NCBI GenBank assembly: GCA_010093485.1
Contig: MU001517.1
Span: 186,001-250,000 of the forward strand
Length of the DNA: 64,000 nucleotides
From: Karstenula rhodostoma CBS 690.94
Lineage: Eukaryota > Ascomycota > Dothideomycetes > Pleosporales > Didymosphaeriaceae
Direction: 5' to 3'
Below the pieces are notes generated by a model. That model saw nothing but the letters and a program-made list of their open reading frames with translations, did no database searches and was not told where the DNA came from. The position numbers and the translations under genes are program-made. This document shows, one piece after another, positions 49,278-61,315 of the stretch. Within the stretch, counting starts at the first letter, position 1. The number at the start of each line of letters is the position of its first letter.

Positions 49278-49278
<1 letters not shown>
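47305..49278. other. Unassigned RIP-degraded repeat sequence
   Basis: 2.0 kb of T-rich then mixed TA-rich sequence with near-repeated motifs such as TATATACTTTTATCCTATACT and relatives at 48,020-48,210. No family recognised. Confidence 0.4.
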
Positions 49279-49373
<95 letters not shown>

Positions 49374-49383
49374 NNNNNNNNNN

Positions 49384-49477
<94 letters not shown>
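49279..49477. repeat. Long (TTA)n microsatellite spanning an assembly gap
   Basis: Perfect TTA/ATT units on both sides of ten N at 49,374-49,383, roughly 95 bases on each side. The true length is unknown, since a gap inside an exact repeat usually means a collapsed or unspanned array. Confidence 0.97.
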
Positions 49478-49479
<2 letters not shown>

Positions 49480-49933
49480 TTTCTTTTATCTATAAGCTTC
49501 TACTTTCTCTATAAAGTCTATTTCGTTAAGTAGATATTATATAATTAGAGATCTATAGTAAAAACGGTTTAGTAGAAAATAAAAATTTTATTTACTAGCT
49601 AATTAAAAAATAAGATTATAGAGATATAGTATAGCTATAAAATAGAGTTTTATATTAACTAGTATATTTATAAATACTAACCTTTTTCTTAATTATATAG
49701 ACTATTACTATTCTATTATATATATATAAAATATTATATTTAAGAACTATATAGAAATAGTTTATAAATATAATCTACTTAAATATAGAGTAAACTATTT
49801 AAAAAAGTCTCTTTAAATAAATAATTAACCTTATATAATATAGTAGTATAATAGTAAAGGGGTAGAATAGAATAACTAGAGGATATCTAGTAAAATAATA
49901 AATAGAATCTATAGATTAAGGATAAATAGTAGG

Positions 49934-50139
49934 TATTAAGAATATAAATAATATTTAATAATATTAGAATTTATAGAGCTCTAATTAGCCACGATAAGGG
50001 GTATTTTAACTTAAGTACTAAACTAATTTAGAATAAGTATAGTATATAATTAACCTTTCTAGTAATCTTTTCTTATATAGTAATCTAATTAATTTACTCC
50101 CTAAATAAAGGAATATTTAAACTCCTTTTCTCTACTATA
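49934..50139 (+). repeat. 5' LTR of the plus-strand copia element
   Basis: 206 bp. Aligns without gaps to 56,957-57,162 with about 17 differences, all transitions. Confidence 0.9.
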
Positions 50140-53100
50140 GTTATAAGTCTAGTACTTAAAATATAAAATAATTCTTTTTATATACTTTACTACTTAAATA
50201 TACCCTCTTAGATTCTCCTATTATACTAAAAGCCTTCTTTATTTAATAAAGTTATAAGTAATTTAACTATTCTAGTTATTTAGACCTAGTTTATTAATTA
50301 AATAAGCTAGCCTTATTAGTTTATAAACTTATATTTCTAAGTAAACTCTAAAGATATCTAGTCTAAAATTAATCTAGATAGTTTAATAGTTCCCTTAATT
50401 AAGAATAATTACCCTATTTAACTAGTTATTTTAGAGGAACTATACTAACTAGTTATTTTAAATAACCTTAAAAATTATAAATAGAAGCTTAAATTATATA
50501 AAAAGAATAAGGAAAGCTATATTTTAAGGATTATAAAATATTATACTATAGTCTCTAACTAATAGATATACTATTCTAAGCTATAAAATTTCTAGAACTA
50601 AATTTATACTATTATTTTCTAAGATCTCTTTACTCTAATAATAATTAATATAGTTAAAGATAATAAATCTACCTTATAATATCTACTTTATATACTAAAA
50701 AATAATTTAGTATTTACTAAAAAAGTAATTAAGAATTTTATTTAAGTATAGTATTATACTTATTTTAATAAAGTAAAAAGTAAATAGTAGAATCTAGAGA
50801 TCTAGTTTAAAAAATAGTAGCTTCTCTACTATAAAGTAATTATATACTTAATTAAAAAAACTAAAGGAGTACTTATAATCTATAATTCTTTTAAAGTTTT
50901 AGGTAAGAAAATTATCCCTAAGTAGTCCTACTTAATTAAGTAATAAATCCTACTTAATAAGATATTTAAAAGGCCTATAATAATACTTTCTAAGATTAGA
51001 AAAATATTTTTAGTACTAATCTAGAAATAATTACTCTATTCTAATTATAAAAGAACTAGTATCTATATAATATTTAGTAGTTAAACTACTAAGCCTAGTA
51101 AGGAATTATCTAATAATATATAGAATAATAATTATTTTAACTACCTCTATAAGAATACCTAATATAAATAGTAACTAATTAAATACTAATACTTATAAAT
51201 AGCTATTACTAGTACTCTAATTAATAGATTCTAAATATTTAACCTTTCTAATAAAGAGTAAAATAAAATTTTAAACTATTAAAAACTTCTATAATAGTTA
51301 AAGTTATAGACTAAAATTAATAGTACTAATTAAAAAATAAATAATAAGAAATAACTTACTATTAAATATTTTAGTAGTATTATAGTAGCTCTTATTAATT
51401 TAATTAATCTTTTAAGTAAAGTTTTTAAGAATAGAATCTATAATATAATATAGAATTCTTATCTACTTTCTAAGAGTATAATTCTAGATAATATAACTAC
51501 TATTTACCTTATTAATAATTAGAACCTTCTAGTTACTAGTTTTTTTAAGAAAATAACTATAAAAGACTAAGTTAAAATAAAAACTTAAACTCTATTTATC
51601 TTAAAAATAGGAAATCGCCTAATTAAGAATATTCTTTATAGTAAAAATAGGAAATAATTAGAGAATCTACTACTTAAAAATATAAAGATAGTTAAGAACT
51701 TTTATATAAATATTATCTTAGAAGTTTAATTTAAAAAAGTTAGTATTTAGTATCTTAGCTTAGATAATACCCTAAAGATTAAAATAATTAAATAAAGTAT
51801 TATAATAATAGACCTATAGTATAAGTATAATTTTACTTTTTTTAAATATAAGCCTATATACTCTTATCCTACTATTATAAATATAATTTAACTATCTAGA
51901 CTATTAAGAGAGAATATCTCCTACTTAGATAGTAAAAAACTATAGTATAAATAATTAGAATACTTTAAAAAAAAGATTTTATAAGCTTTAGTTTCTAGTA
52001 TATATAGTATATTAATTAAAGAAATATAATAATAAGAATATAAGTATTATATAGTTATATATATAAGTAAGGTAATTTTATAATAACTATATAAATATTT
52101 ATTATATCTATTCTACTATATTATATAGAATCTATTTAATATAGAGTAAAGGTAAATACTTAAATTCTAAATTCTTATAATAAAGAAAGAATTTAGTAGG
52201 AAGTTTTATAATTTTAATTTATAAGGGAAAACGCTTTTAGAGATTCTATAATTAATAAAACGTCTATTAACCTTTATAAAAAATAAGTACTAGCTCTAAA
52301 TTATATAAATTTAGTAGAATAATAATATAGTAATATTTCTATAGTAAGGAATATTATAATATAAGAAATAGATAATTAAAAAAAAAATTATAATTAACCC
52401 TTTACTATCTTATATATATAAAACTAATAGTTTAGTAGAATAAGCTAAAAAAAAGCTAATTAAATAAATAATAAAAATAAGGTCTAGTATAAATCTACTA
52501 ATAAAACTATAGCTAGAAATTATAAATATAGTAGTTTAACTATATAATATAAGCCTAAGTATAGTATATAGTTTCTAATTACTAAATAAAATATTAAATA
52601 GCTAATTTTAATAGTACTTTTAGTACTATAAGTTAATAATTATAAAATATATAATAGTAGATTTCTATCTAAACTAGAGTAGGATTTATATTTATAAATA
52701 TTAAGTATATCCTCTAATAAAGGATTATAAAGCTAGGTATAATAAAAAGGGATTTAAAATAAATTTAAAAGCTTATATTAGATATTTAATAGACTATTAA
52801 ATTTTTAATATTTATAGAATATAAGTTTCTATACTTAATTAAGTAATTATAACTAGAAATACTATATTTAATAAAATAATCTTCTACTAGAGAGTATATA
52901 AAGTTAAATTCTTAAAAGTAGAAATTTTAAGAATTATAGAAAGTATTTATAAGGATAAGATTAATAATCTAGAAAATATATTTAATATAATTAATTTTAC
53001 TTCTAGCTTAAACGAGTACACGAGTACTATAAAAATTAAGGATACTAAGTAACTATTTAGGGGTAAAGAATTAAAGTAGATAAATTCTAAAAATAGCTAG

Positions 53101-54369
53101 CTAAAAAATTAAAAAGTAATAATACTAACTACTATATAAATTATAGATATAGCTAGCTAGTAGCTAGAAATTTATATAGACTAAAATTTAAATATAGAAC
53201 TTATAACTCTAGATATAATACTATAGCTAGATATTATAGAGACTAATTAATATAATTATAAGAATACTAGAAGTTACTAGAATTAGAATTTAATTAAAAG
53301 AGCTAGTAAACTAGAGTTTTAGAATAATACTTCCTTAGAGTAGAAGCTTTAAAATCCTATTACTACCTCTTAATCTAGTATAACTAACTCTATACTACTA
53401 AATAAAATAAGAAATCTACTAGTAAACTAAAAATAATAGTATATCTTCCCTATAATAAATAAGGTAAGTAGATAACTTTAAAAAAAGGTATCTAAGATTA
53501 ATTAATTAATAAGTAGATATTTACTAGTTTAAAAATTAAAATAATAAGATATAAATTATAATAATTAGTTAGAAGATAGATTAAATTTTAGTATATATAT
53601 ACTAATAGTAGATCTATTTTTAAAAAATAGTTTCTAAATTAACTTTATATATATATTTATACTAGGAGTAGATAAAATCTAGAATAAATATAAAAACTAT
53701 AAAATACTAAATATAATAATTATAGTAGTTATATTTAAAAAACTAAAACTAGTAATATTACTAGCTTATCTATATAGAGATAAGTTACTATTAGAACTAA
53801 TACTCTAGAAATATCTATTTTTCTATCCTCTAGAAAAGCTATTTAAGTAGGCTATAATTAAAAAGATTACTACCCTATAGTAAAAAGGAACTTAGATAAA
53901 ACTACCCTAATTATAAATAATAAAATATCTATTTTTATTAAAATAGATATTTATATATAAGCTTAATTAAAATAGTTAGTTTAAAAACTATAAAGCTTAT
54001 ATTATAGTTAAAAGGGACTTTTAACTAAAAGATATTTTATATTTAATCTATACTACTATATTTATAGTAAAGTTATTTTAAGTAGTAATAGTAATTATTA
54101 TAGAGTTTAACCTTAAAATTAAATAATATAATATTATAGGAGTATTCCTAAATACTATAATTATAATAAATAATTCTATAACCTATAAACTTCTAGATAG
54201 GTTTAAAATACTAAAAATATATATAAAATTAAATTAAGCTCTTTATAGTTTAAGAGACTTACTACTTCTCTAGTATAAAGAGTTTTCCTATTTACTTAAA
54301 ACTAAAGGGCTTAAAGTTTTAAAGAAAGAGCCTTATTTATTCCTTTCTAGAAATTAGAAAATTCTAGTA

Positions 54370-54402
54370 CTATTCTATATAGATAATATACTACTTCTAT
54401 AT
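54370..54402 (+). pseudogene. Remnant of copia reverse transcriptase active site
   Basis: Plus-strand codons read L-F-Y-I-D-N-I-L-L-L-Y, the YVDDILL core with two RIP-type substitutions. Confidence 0.82.
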
Positions 54403-55818
54403 TATAATAACTATAAAGAGTAAACTTAAATACTATAGAATAAGATTATAAATAAATATAAAATTAAAAATAAAAAACTAGTTAAATAGTTTCTTAGAGT
54501 ATAAATAATTAGAGACTAAGATAATTAAATAATTATACTTATATATAATATATATATTAATAAAATTATAAAAAGATTTAAGCTTTATAAAACTAGTAAC
54601 TTCCTACCTACTCCTCTCTTAATTAATAAGCTTAAAAAGAATAAAGATAAAGTATTACTATAGTAAATTAAAAATTATTAAGAAAAAGTTAGATTAGTAT
54701 TATATATAGTAATTATACTATAATTAAATATTATATTTACTATATTAAAGCTATCCTTTTTCCTTACTAACCTAAATATAAAGTATAAAGTAATAGTTAA
54801 TTAAATAATTCTATACCTCTATAAGATATACTAGAAAGTAATTTAGTTTAGTAGATATAATAATCTAGATCTATTTATCTATAGAGATATATCTTTTATA
54901 AATAATCTACTAATAAAATAATTATTCTATAGATATATTACTCTACTATTTAGTAGTACTATTCTATAGAAGATAGTTTATTAAAGTATAATTATAACTT
55001 TAACTATAGAAGTAGAGCTTTTTACTCTAGAATATATTAGTAAAGAAGTAATAGTTTTAAAATACTTCTTTACTAAATTTATACTAGACTTAGAATTACT
55101 CTAGTAAATCTACTATAATAACTAGTAAATAATTAAACTAGTAATTAGAAAAAATAAAAGAATTATTATATACCTTTACTATATTAATATCTAGAATATA
55201 TAGCTATAATAAGAATATATAAAGGAATTATTTAAAATTTTATATCTTAAAATAAGTAAAATACCTATAGATAGTTTAATAAAAATACTATTAAAATAGT
55301 AGTTTACTAAATTTATATAGCTACTTAACCTTTAAGATATAAGTTTTATAATTATAGATATAAAAAAAGTAAAGTAAATAGAAATTTATTAGATTTAATT
55401 ATAAAAAGTACTTTTTAACTAGAGAATAAAAGAAAAATAAAAGAAAAATAAAAGAAATCTATTCTATTTAAATATATTAAGTATCTAATTAAAAAACTTA
55501 TAAAGTTAAGTATACTACTATATTTCTAATATATTAGAGTACTTAATATATTTATATTTAAAACTATTCTAACTATAAATAGAAAATTCCTTAACTTTAA
55601 AAAACCTATTATAACTATATAGATACTTCTTAAAGTAAATAAAATTAAACTACTACTAATCTATATTATAATAACTAATACTTAAACCTATTTTATAAAG
55701 TTATTATAAAGTATAGTACTTATAAAAAGTAAATATATTATACTTAGAAATATATATAGCCTTCTATAAGTCTACCTTCTAGTTATCTATAAAATAGACC
55801 TACTAAAAGGTAAATAGA

Positions 55819-55947
55819 GTAGAAATAAAAATAGTAAAAGTAAAAATAAAAATAGAAAAAATAGAGATAGAAATAGAAATAAAAATAAATAAAAGTAAAA
55901 TAGAAGTAGATAAAGTAGAGATAGAAGTAGAGAAAGTAGAAAAAAAA
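55819..55947 (+). repeat. Purine-rich GTAGAGATAGAA-type repeat between RNase H and 3' LTR
   Basis: About 130 bp composed almost only of A, G and spaced T in a loose 6-base pattern. In one frame it would read as alternating hydrophobic/charged V/I-E/K residues. Its presence in a copia element downstream of RNase H is unusual. Confidence 0.6.
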
Positions 55948-56956
55948 TTAGTTATTAAATAGGGATTTTATAAAAGTATAAAAAGAGTCTCTTAACCCTT
56001 ATTCTAATTTTTTAGTATAGTTTAAATATATTATTATAAATAATTAACTTTATAAGTCTATATATAATTAGTAAAAATCTAAATAATAAAAAAAATAAAA
56101 AAAGTTTATACTAGAGTTTAAATTATTATAGAATAGAATAAAGTATATCGTGTATATAGTTAGAAATAATAAACTATAATAATTAATAAAACTTAACTAG
56201 ATAAATAGAGAATCTAGTTTATATTAATTTATATAAGTATATATAATAGTAAAAGTAGTACTCTATTTATTAATTTATAATATTATAATAAAGACTATTT
56301 AATCTATTATTTAAAGTATTTATTAAATAGCTAAAGTAGCTTATTAGCTAGATAGCCCTAATATATTCTTTTTTTATAACTAGAAGAGTATATAATACTA
56401 ATAGAGAAGCTTAGTTAAAAGTATAAAAAGTAAACTAAATAGAAGGGTAACTAAATTAATAAGTTATTTAAGAAGTTATAGTAAATCTTTTAGTAATAGC
56501 TATTTATTTAGCTTTAAGTCTCTTTTTTTATTTATATACTTTAGTAGCGCGAGTTTTAGTAGTATTATTAGCTATCTAAAAGATATAAATAGAGTATTAA
56601 AAAATAAAAAATAAGAATATACTATAAAATAAAATAATAAGGATAAAAAAAAGAAATTTAAAAAATATAAAAGATACTTTTTTATTCTATTTATTTTTAC
56701 TAGTTTATACTATATAATAATTACTTACCTTATTTACTATTACTTACTATATTTAGTTATAAGACTACTACTATTTATAAGTATTATACTAAATACTAGA
56801 AAACTCTTATTCTAGTTAATTAGTATTATAATACTAATAATAGTATAATATAAATAGAAAATTATAATCTAAGCTATATATTTCTAAAGGAAAACTAATC
56901 TAAATAATTAAATTCTATTAGTAAATAAATAATAAATACTATTTACCTAGAGGGTA

Positions 56957-57162
56957 TATTAAGAATATAAATAATACTTAGTAATATTAGAATTTATAGA
57001 GCTCTAATTAGCTATAATAAGGGGTACCTTAACCTAAGTACTAAACTAATTTAGAATAAGTATAGTATATAACTAGCCTTTCTAGTAATCTTTTCTTATA
57101 TAGTAATCTAATTAATTCGCTCCCTAAATAAAGGGATATTCGAGCTCCTTTTCTTTACTATA
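56957..57162 (+). repeat. 3' LTR of the plus-strand copia element
   Basis: 206 bp. It retains TTCGCTCCC and TTCGAGCTCC where the 5' copy has TTTACTCCC and TTTAAACTCC, so CpG sites survive here that were lost in the partner. Confidence 0.9.
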
Positions 57163-57167
57163 GTAGA

Positions 57168-60100
57168 TTATATATATATTTTTAATTAGTACTAAATAGA
57201 ATATATAAAAGTCTACTTATAAAACTATTATTAAAATCTACTATTATATATTATAACTATAGTTTACTACTATATATAATATTAATATTACTAAAATATA
57301 AAATAATATATTCTAAATATACCCTATAGAATACTAGCTTAACTAAATAAATTATTATAATTAAATAAATAATATAATCTCTACTAAGGTATATTCTATA
57401 TATTATTAGTCTATATTACTATTATTTTTTTTAAAATAATAGTCTAGAGTTCCTTTATATTTTCTATATTATCTTTAACCCTATATATAATCTCTTAAGG
57501 ACTTATTATAATAATTTATTATTTAGAATAGTTTAACTATTTATTAACCTTACTTATAAATTCTTCTAAATAGCTAGTATAGTTTTATACTAGTATTACT
57601 AGTATTTTTTATATATTTAGATAGTTATCTAGTATATATAACTTAGCTATATATTTTTTATTATTTAAACTATTCTTTTTATTAGGTATAAGTTTAAAGG
57701 GTAACTTTCTATTCTAGATCTTATTTAATTATATCTTTTTAAATACTAGTTTATATAAGACTTTTTTATATTTTACTTATATATTATAGAGGTTATTTTT
57801 AATAATTACTTCTATATTAGTAGTAACTTCTAATAATTTCTAGTTATATTTATTTAAAGTACTACTAGTAGTATTTATTATATTAAGTATATATTAAAAA
57901 TATTATATAAGGTTATATTATTCTAGATTAAGCTATACTACTATATCTATATATACTATTTTATTATTAATAGTACTAAGGAAACTCTATTTACCTTATA
58001 CTATTTTTTATAAAAGAGTTAATACTCTAGTAATAATTTAAGTATTAGAAATCTTTTAAAAGTACTACTTTATATTACTAGTAAGCTAATCTAGTAAAAT
58101 AGACTTTATAATATTAATAGAGATTATACCTAAAGGCTAGAGTTTTAGTACTAAAATATAATATAGTCTAGTAGCTATAATAAAGACTATAATAAAGGCT
58201 ATAAAACTATTTATAAATAAATAACTTTTATAGATTAAATATAATATACTATTTATATATTTTTATTAATTAAATATAGTTTTACTAGAGAATATCTTTA
58301 CCTATATTTTAGCTATAGGGCTATTACTAATATCGTAATTATCTAGAAAAACTATATCTAGACTACTAGTAATTATAAATAGGCCTAATTTCCTTATATA
58401 AAATTTCTACTTAATAAGACCTTTTAGAAGTTTAATATTTACTACTTTTTAGAGTATTTTATCTATAGGAGTAAGAGAGTAAGTAGTATTTAAGAGTATT
58501 ATATTTAATATAAAGGTAAAAAAGGATTAGAATATTATATCTCTAGAGTATTAGAAGGAATTTAAAATAATTTAAGAAATAATATAAATATATAAGAAAT
58601 AAATAAAAAAATAAAAATAAGGTTTTATATACTATAGATATATAATATATATATTATTATAAGCTACTATATTTATTATATACTTATAGCCTTTTCTATT
58701 AAATTATTTAAATTAATTAGTAAATAAAAATATAACTATATCTATTTTATTTATTAAATTAGTTATACTAGTTTTAGTAACTAGATTTATACTAAATATA
58801 TATATACCTATAAGCTATATTCTCTATATCTCTATATAATTATCTATTAAAGTTTAAAATACTTATATATTAGTATTATACTAAACTTCCTTATTAAATT
58901 TTACTATAACTTCTATAAGCTCGCGAAAAATTAATATTAATTATTTATTAAAATAAAAATACTTTTTTTTAAAAAAAATTAATAAAGTTTATATTTAACT
59001 CTATTATTTTAGTATAATATCTAAATATATAATTTATTACTTAAAGATAGAAAATAATATATTTACTAGACTTTAAAATTAGGTAAATAGTAATAGTAGA
59101 GTATTATATAATATATTATATTATATTAGAAAGAATAGAGAGTATAATAAAGTTTCTATATAAGTTATTTAATTAAATACTATAGTAAAAAATAGTATAT
59201 TATATTATTACTATCCTTACTTATATCTAATATATAGTTTATATAAAATAGAACCTATAAAATATCTTCTATAAGAAGTTTAGGCTAGGAAAAGAATATA
59301 AAAATAAATAATATAAATATTATAAATACCTTAAATATTACTAATAAATAAGAGAGAATATAAAAGTAAATAATATCTATATTCTATTAAAAATTACTAG
59401 AAATTATTTCTAGCTAGCGCGTTTTATAATTAATATATCTAGTTAGTATTAGACCTTTAAGTATTAGTAAATAGGTATAAGAGATAATTAACTATAGTCT
59501 AGTTAAAATTAAATAGATATTCTATATTAATATATTTTTATAGTTATAAATTATAGAGATAATATAAAGTATTATTATAATATACTCTAGATTTAGTAAT
59601 TCTATTTAATAGAAAAGTTTATATAAAAGACTTATTTAAAATAAAAAAATAATTATTTTTAAATTTTTTAATTAAAATTATAATCTTAAAACTAATTTTA
59701 GTCTACTTTTTAATATTTATAAAGGTTATCTCTACTATTTAGTAAACTAACTAGTTATTATTCTATACTTATATTATCTAGAATTAGACTTATAGTATTT
59801 CTATTTAGTTAGTATTTATAGAAAAAGTATAGTTTCTTTTCTCTTTTAGTATAAGTATTTCTTTTATATAGTACTATAATAATATATAAAATAACTATAC
59901 TTTATAATTAATTTCTACCTTTTAATTTAGTTTATTAGTATTTACTAAAAGGAATATAAATAATATAGCTAAGTTTATAATATTAGTAATCTAGATCTCT
60001 ACTAGATATATCTAATCTACTCGTACCTAATCTATTTATAATAAAAGAAAGGCTATAATAAAACTAGTTTACTAAAAGATTTAAAAATAATTATATATAT

Positions 60101-61315
60101 TATTATTAATAGTAAATATAGTAATATTTATAATTAGTTTCTAGTTATTAGTATTTTATTTATTTCTACTATTCTTTTTATTATAACTATTAGCTATATT
60201 ATCTCTAGTCTTTTTAATATATATCTTTTTTAGAGTATTATTAGTAGTATTACTACTAGTATCTTTATATTTAATATCTATAGTAGATATAATATACTCT
60301 ACTAAATAGTATATTATATATTTATAAATATTTATAAAAATAAAGTATAGCTATTTTATTATATATATTATAAAATTTTTATTATTAAGGTATATTTAAA
60401 ATAATTTAAGGCTTTCCTTATAGTACTCTTTAAAATTATTTCTAGTTATTATATTTTATATAGCTCTCTAAAATAGTAGGCCTAAATAAAAAAATATAGA
60501 AATAGATTTTAAATCTAAAATAATAGTATAATATAGAATTATAAAGTATAGATTTAAAGGTTTCTATAATAAAGGTATTATTAGAATTTAATAAATTTTA
60601 AATATACTACTTAGATATATATATAGGTTTACTAGTATTTATTTTATTATAGAGATAAAGTATTTAAGACTATTAGTATATAAAATAGAATTATCTAGAA
60701 CTAGACCTACTAACTATCTATTTTTACCTAAGTTAATACCCTATAATTATTATATAACTAATTTAATTTATAGATTTATACTATAAAATAGGTATTCCCT
60801 TTATAAAGACTATCCCTTTAGCTAATACTTTTCTATAGTTAATACTTTTCTATTTAGAACTATAGACTATATTTATATTTATATTATAGCTATTAGTCTA
60901 GTCTTTTTTAGTATTATAGCTATTATTTTTAATTTAATTACTATAACTATTCTTTAGAATATTTTTCTAGATATAATAAGTTATAACTAGTAGAGTATTT
61001 AGATTATATAAATCTATATACTTATTATTATATTTTTATTTATTATATTATATATAGTTTTATAGAATATATACTATAGTAGATATAGTTAATAGGTATA
61101 TTTAGTTAGCCTATATATAAACCTTAGATATATCTAAACTACTTTTTTAGTCCTTTTATCTATTAGTATATAGTATAAAAGTATTATATTATAAGTTTAA
61201 TAAAAAAAAGAGAAGGTAGTAATAGAATTTATTTCTCTACTAATATATCTTAGTATTAGCTAAAGTAAAGATAATAAAAAAAAAAAAATCTTAACTTTAT
61301 AGAATTTACTTTACT
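57168..61315. other. Unassigned RIP-degraded repeat sequence
   Basis: 4.1 kb between the plus-strand copia element and copy 2 of the large repeat. It holds the inverted short repeat near 58,863-58,939 and isolated CpG remnants (for example TAGCGCG near 59,416). No family recognised. Confidence 0.4.
58863..58939 (-). repeat. Short repeat related to the 79-bp family (copy R3, inverted)
   Basis: The reverse complement reads TTCGCGAGCTTA, then AAGTTATAGTAAAATTTAATAA and TATAATACTAATATATAA, in the same order as copy R2 at 45,728. Confidence 0.5.

Larger units (their letters stand above)
49934..57162 (+). mobile_element. Ty1/copia LTR retrotransposon, RIP-inactivated
   Basis: 7,229 bp bounded by 206-bp LTRs (49,934-50,139 and 56,957-57,162) and a near-perfect target duplication (GTAGG at 49,929-49,933; GTAGA at 57,163-57,167). 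A purine tract (AGAGGGTA) abuts the right LTR, giving plus orientation. The reverse transcriptase core reads LFYIDNILLLY at about 54,370-54,402. RNase H lies at about 55,090-55,240, where the pattern of the copia DNQxxIRLV block and its RHVDIxxxWLRQ block is visible once TAG/TAA are read as former Gln codons. RT preceding RNase H with integrase upstream is copia order. About 1.5 kb of extra sequence separates RNase H from the 3' LTR. No relation seen to the 283-bp LTR family. Confidence 0.88.

Noticed and set aside
49279..49477. CRISPR-like array
   Set aside because: It is a uniform trinucleotide microsatellite with no spacers.
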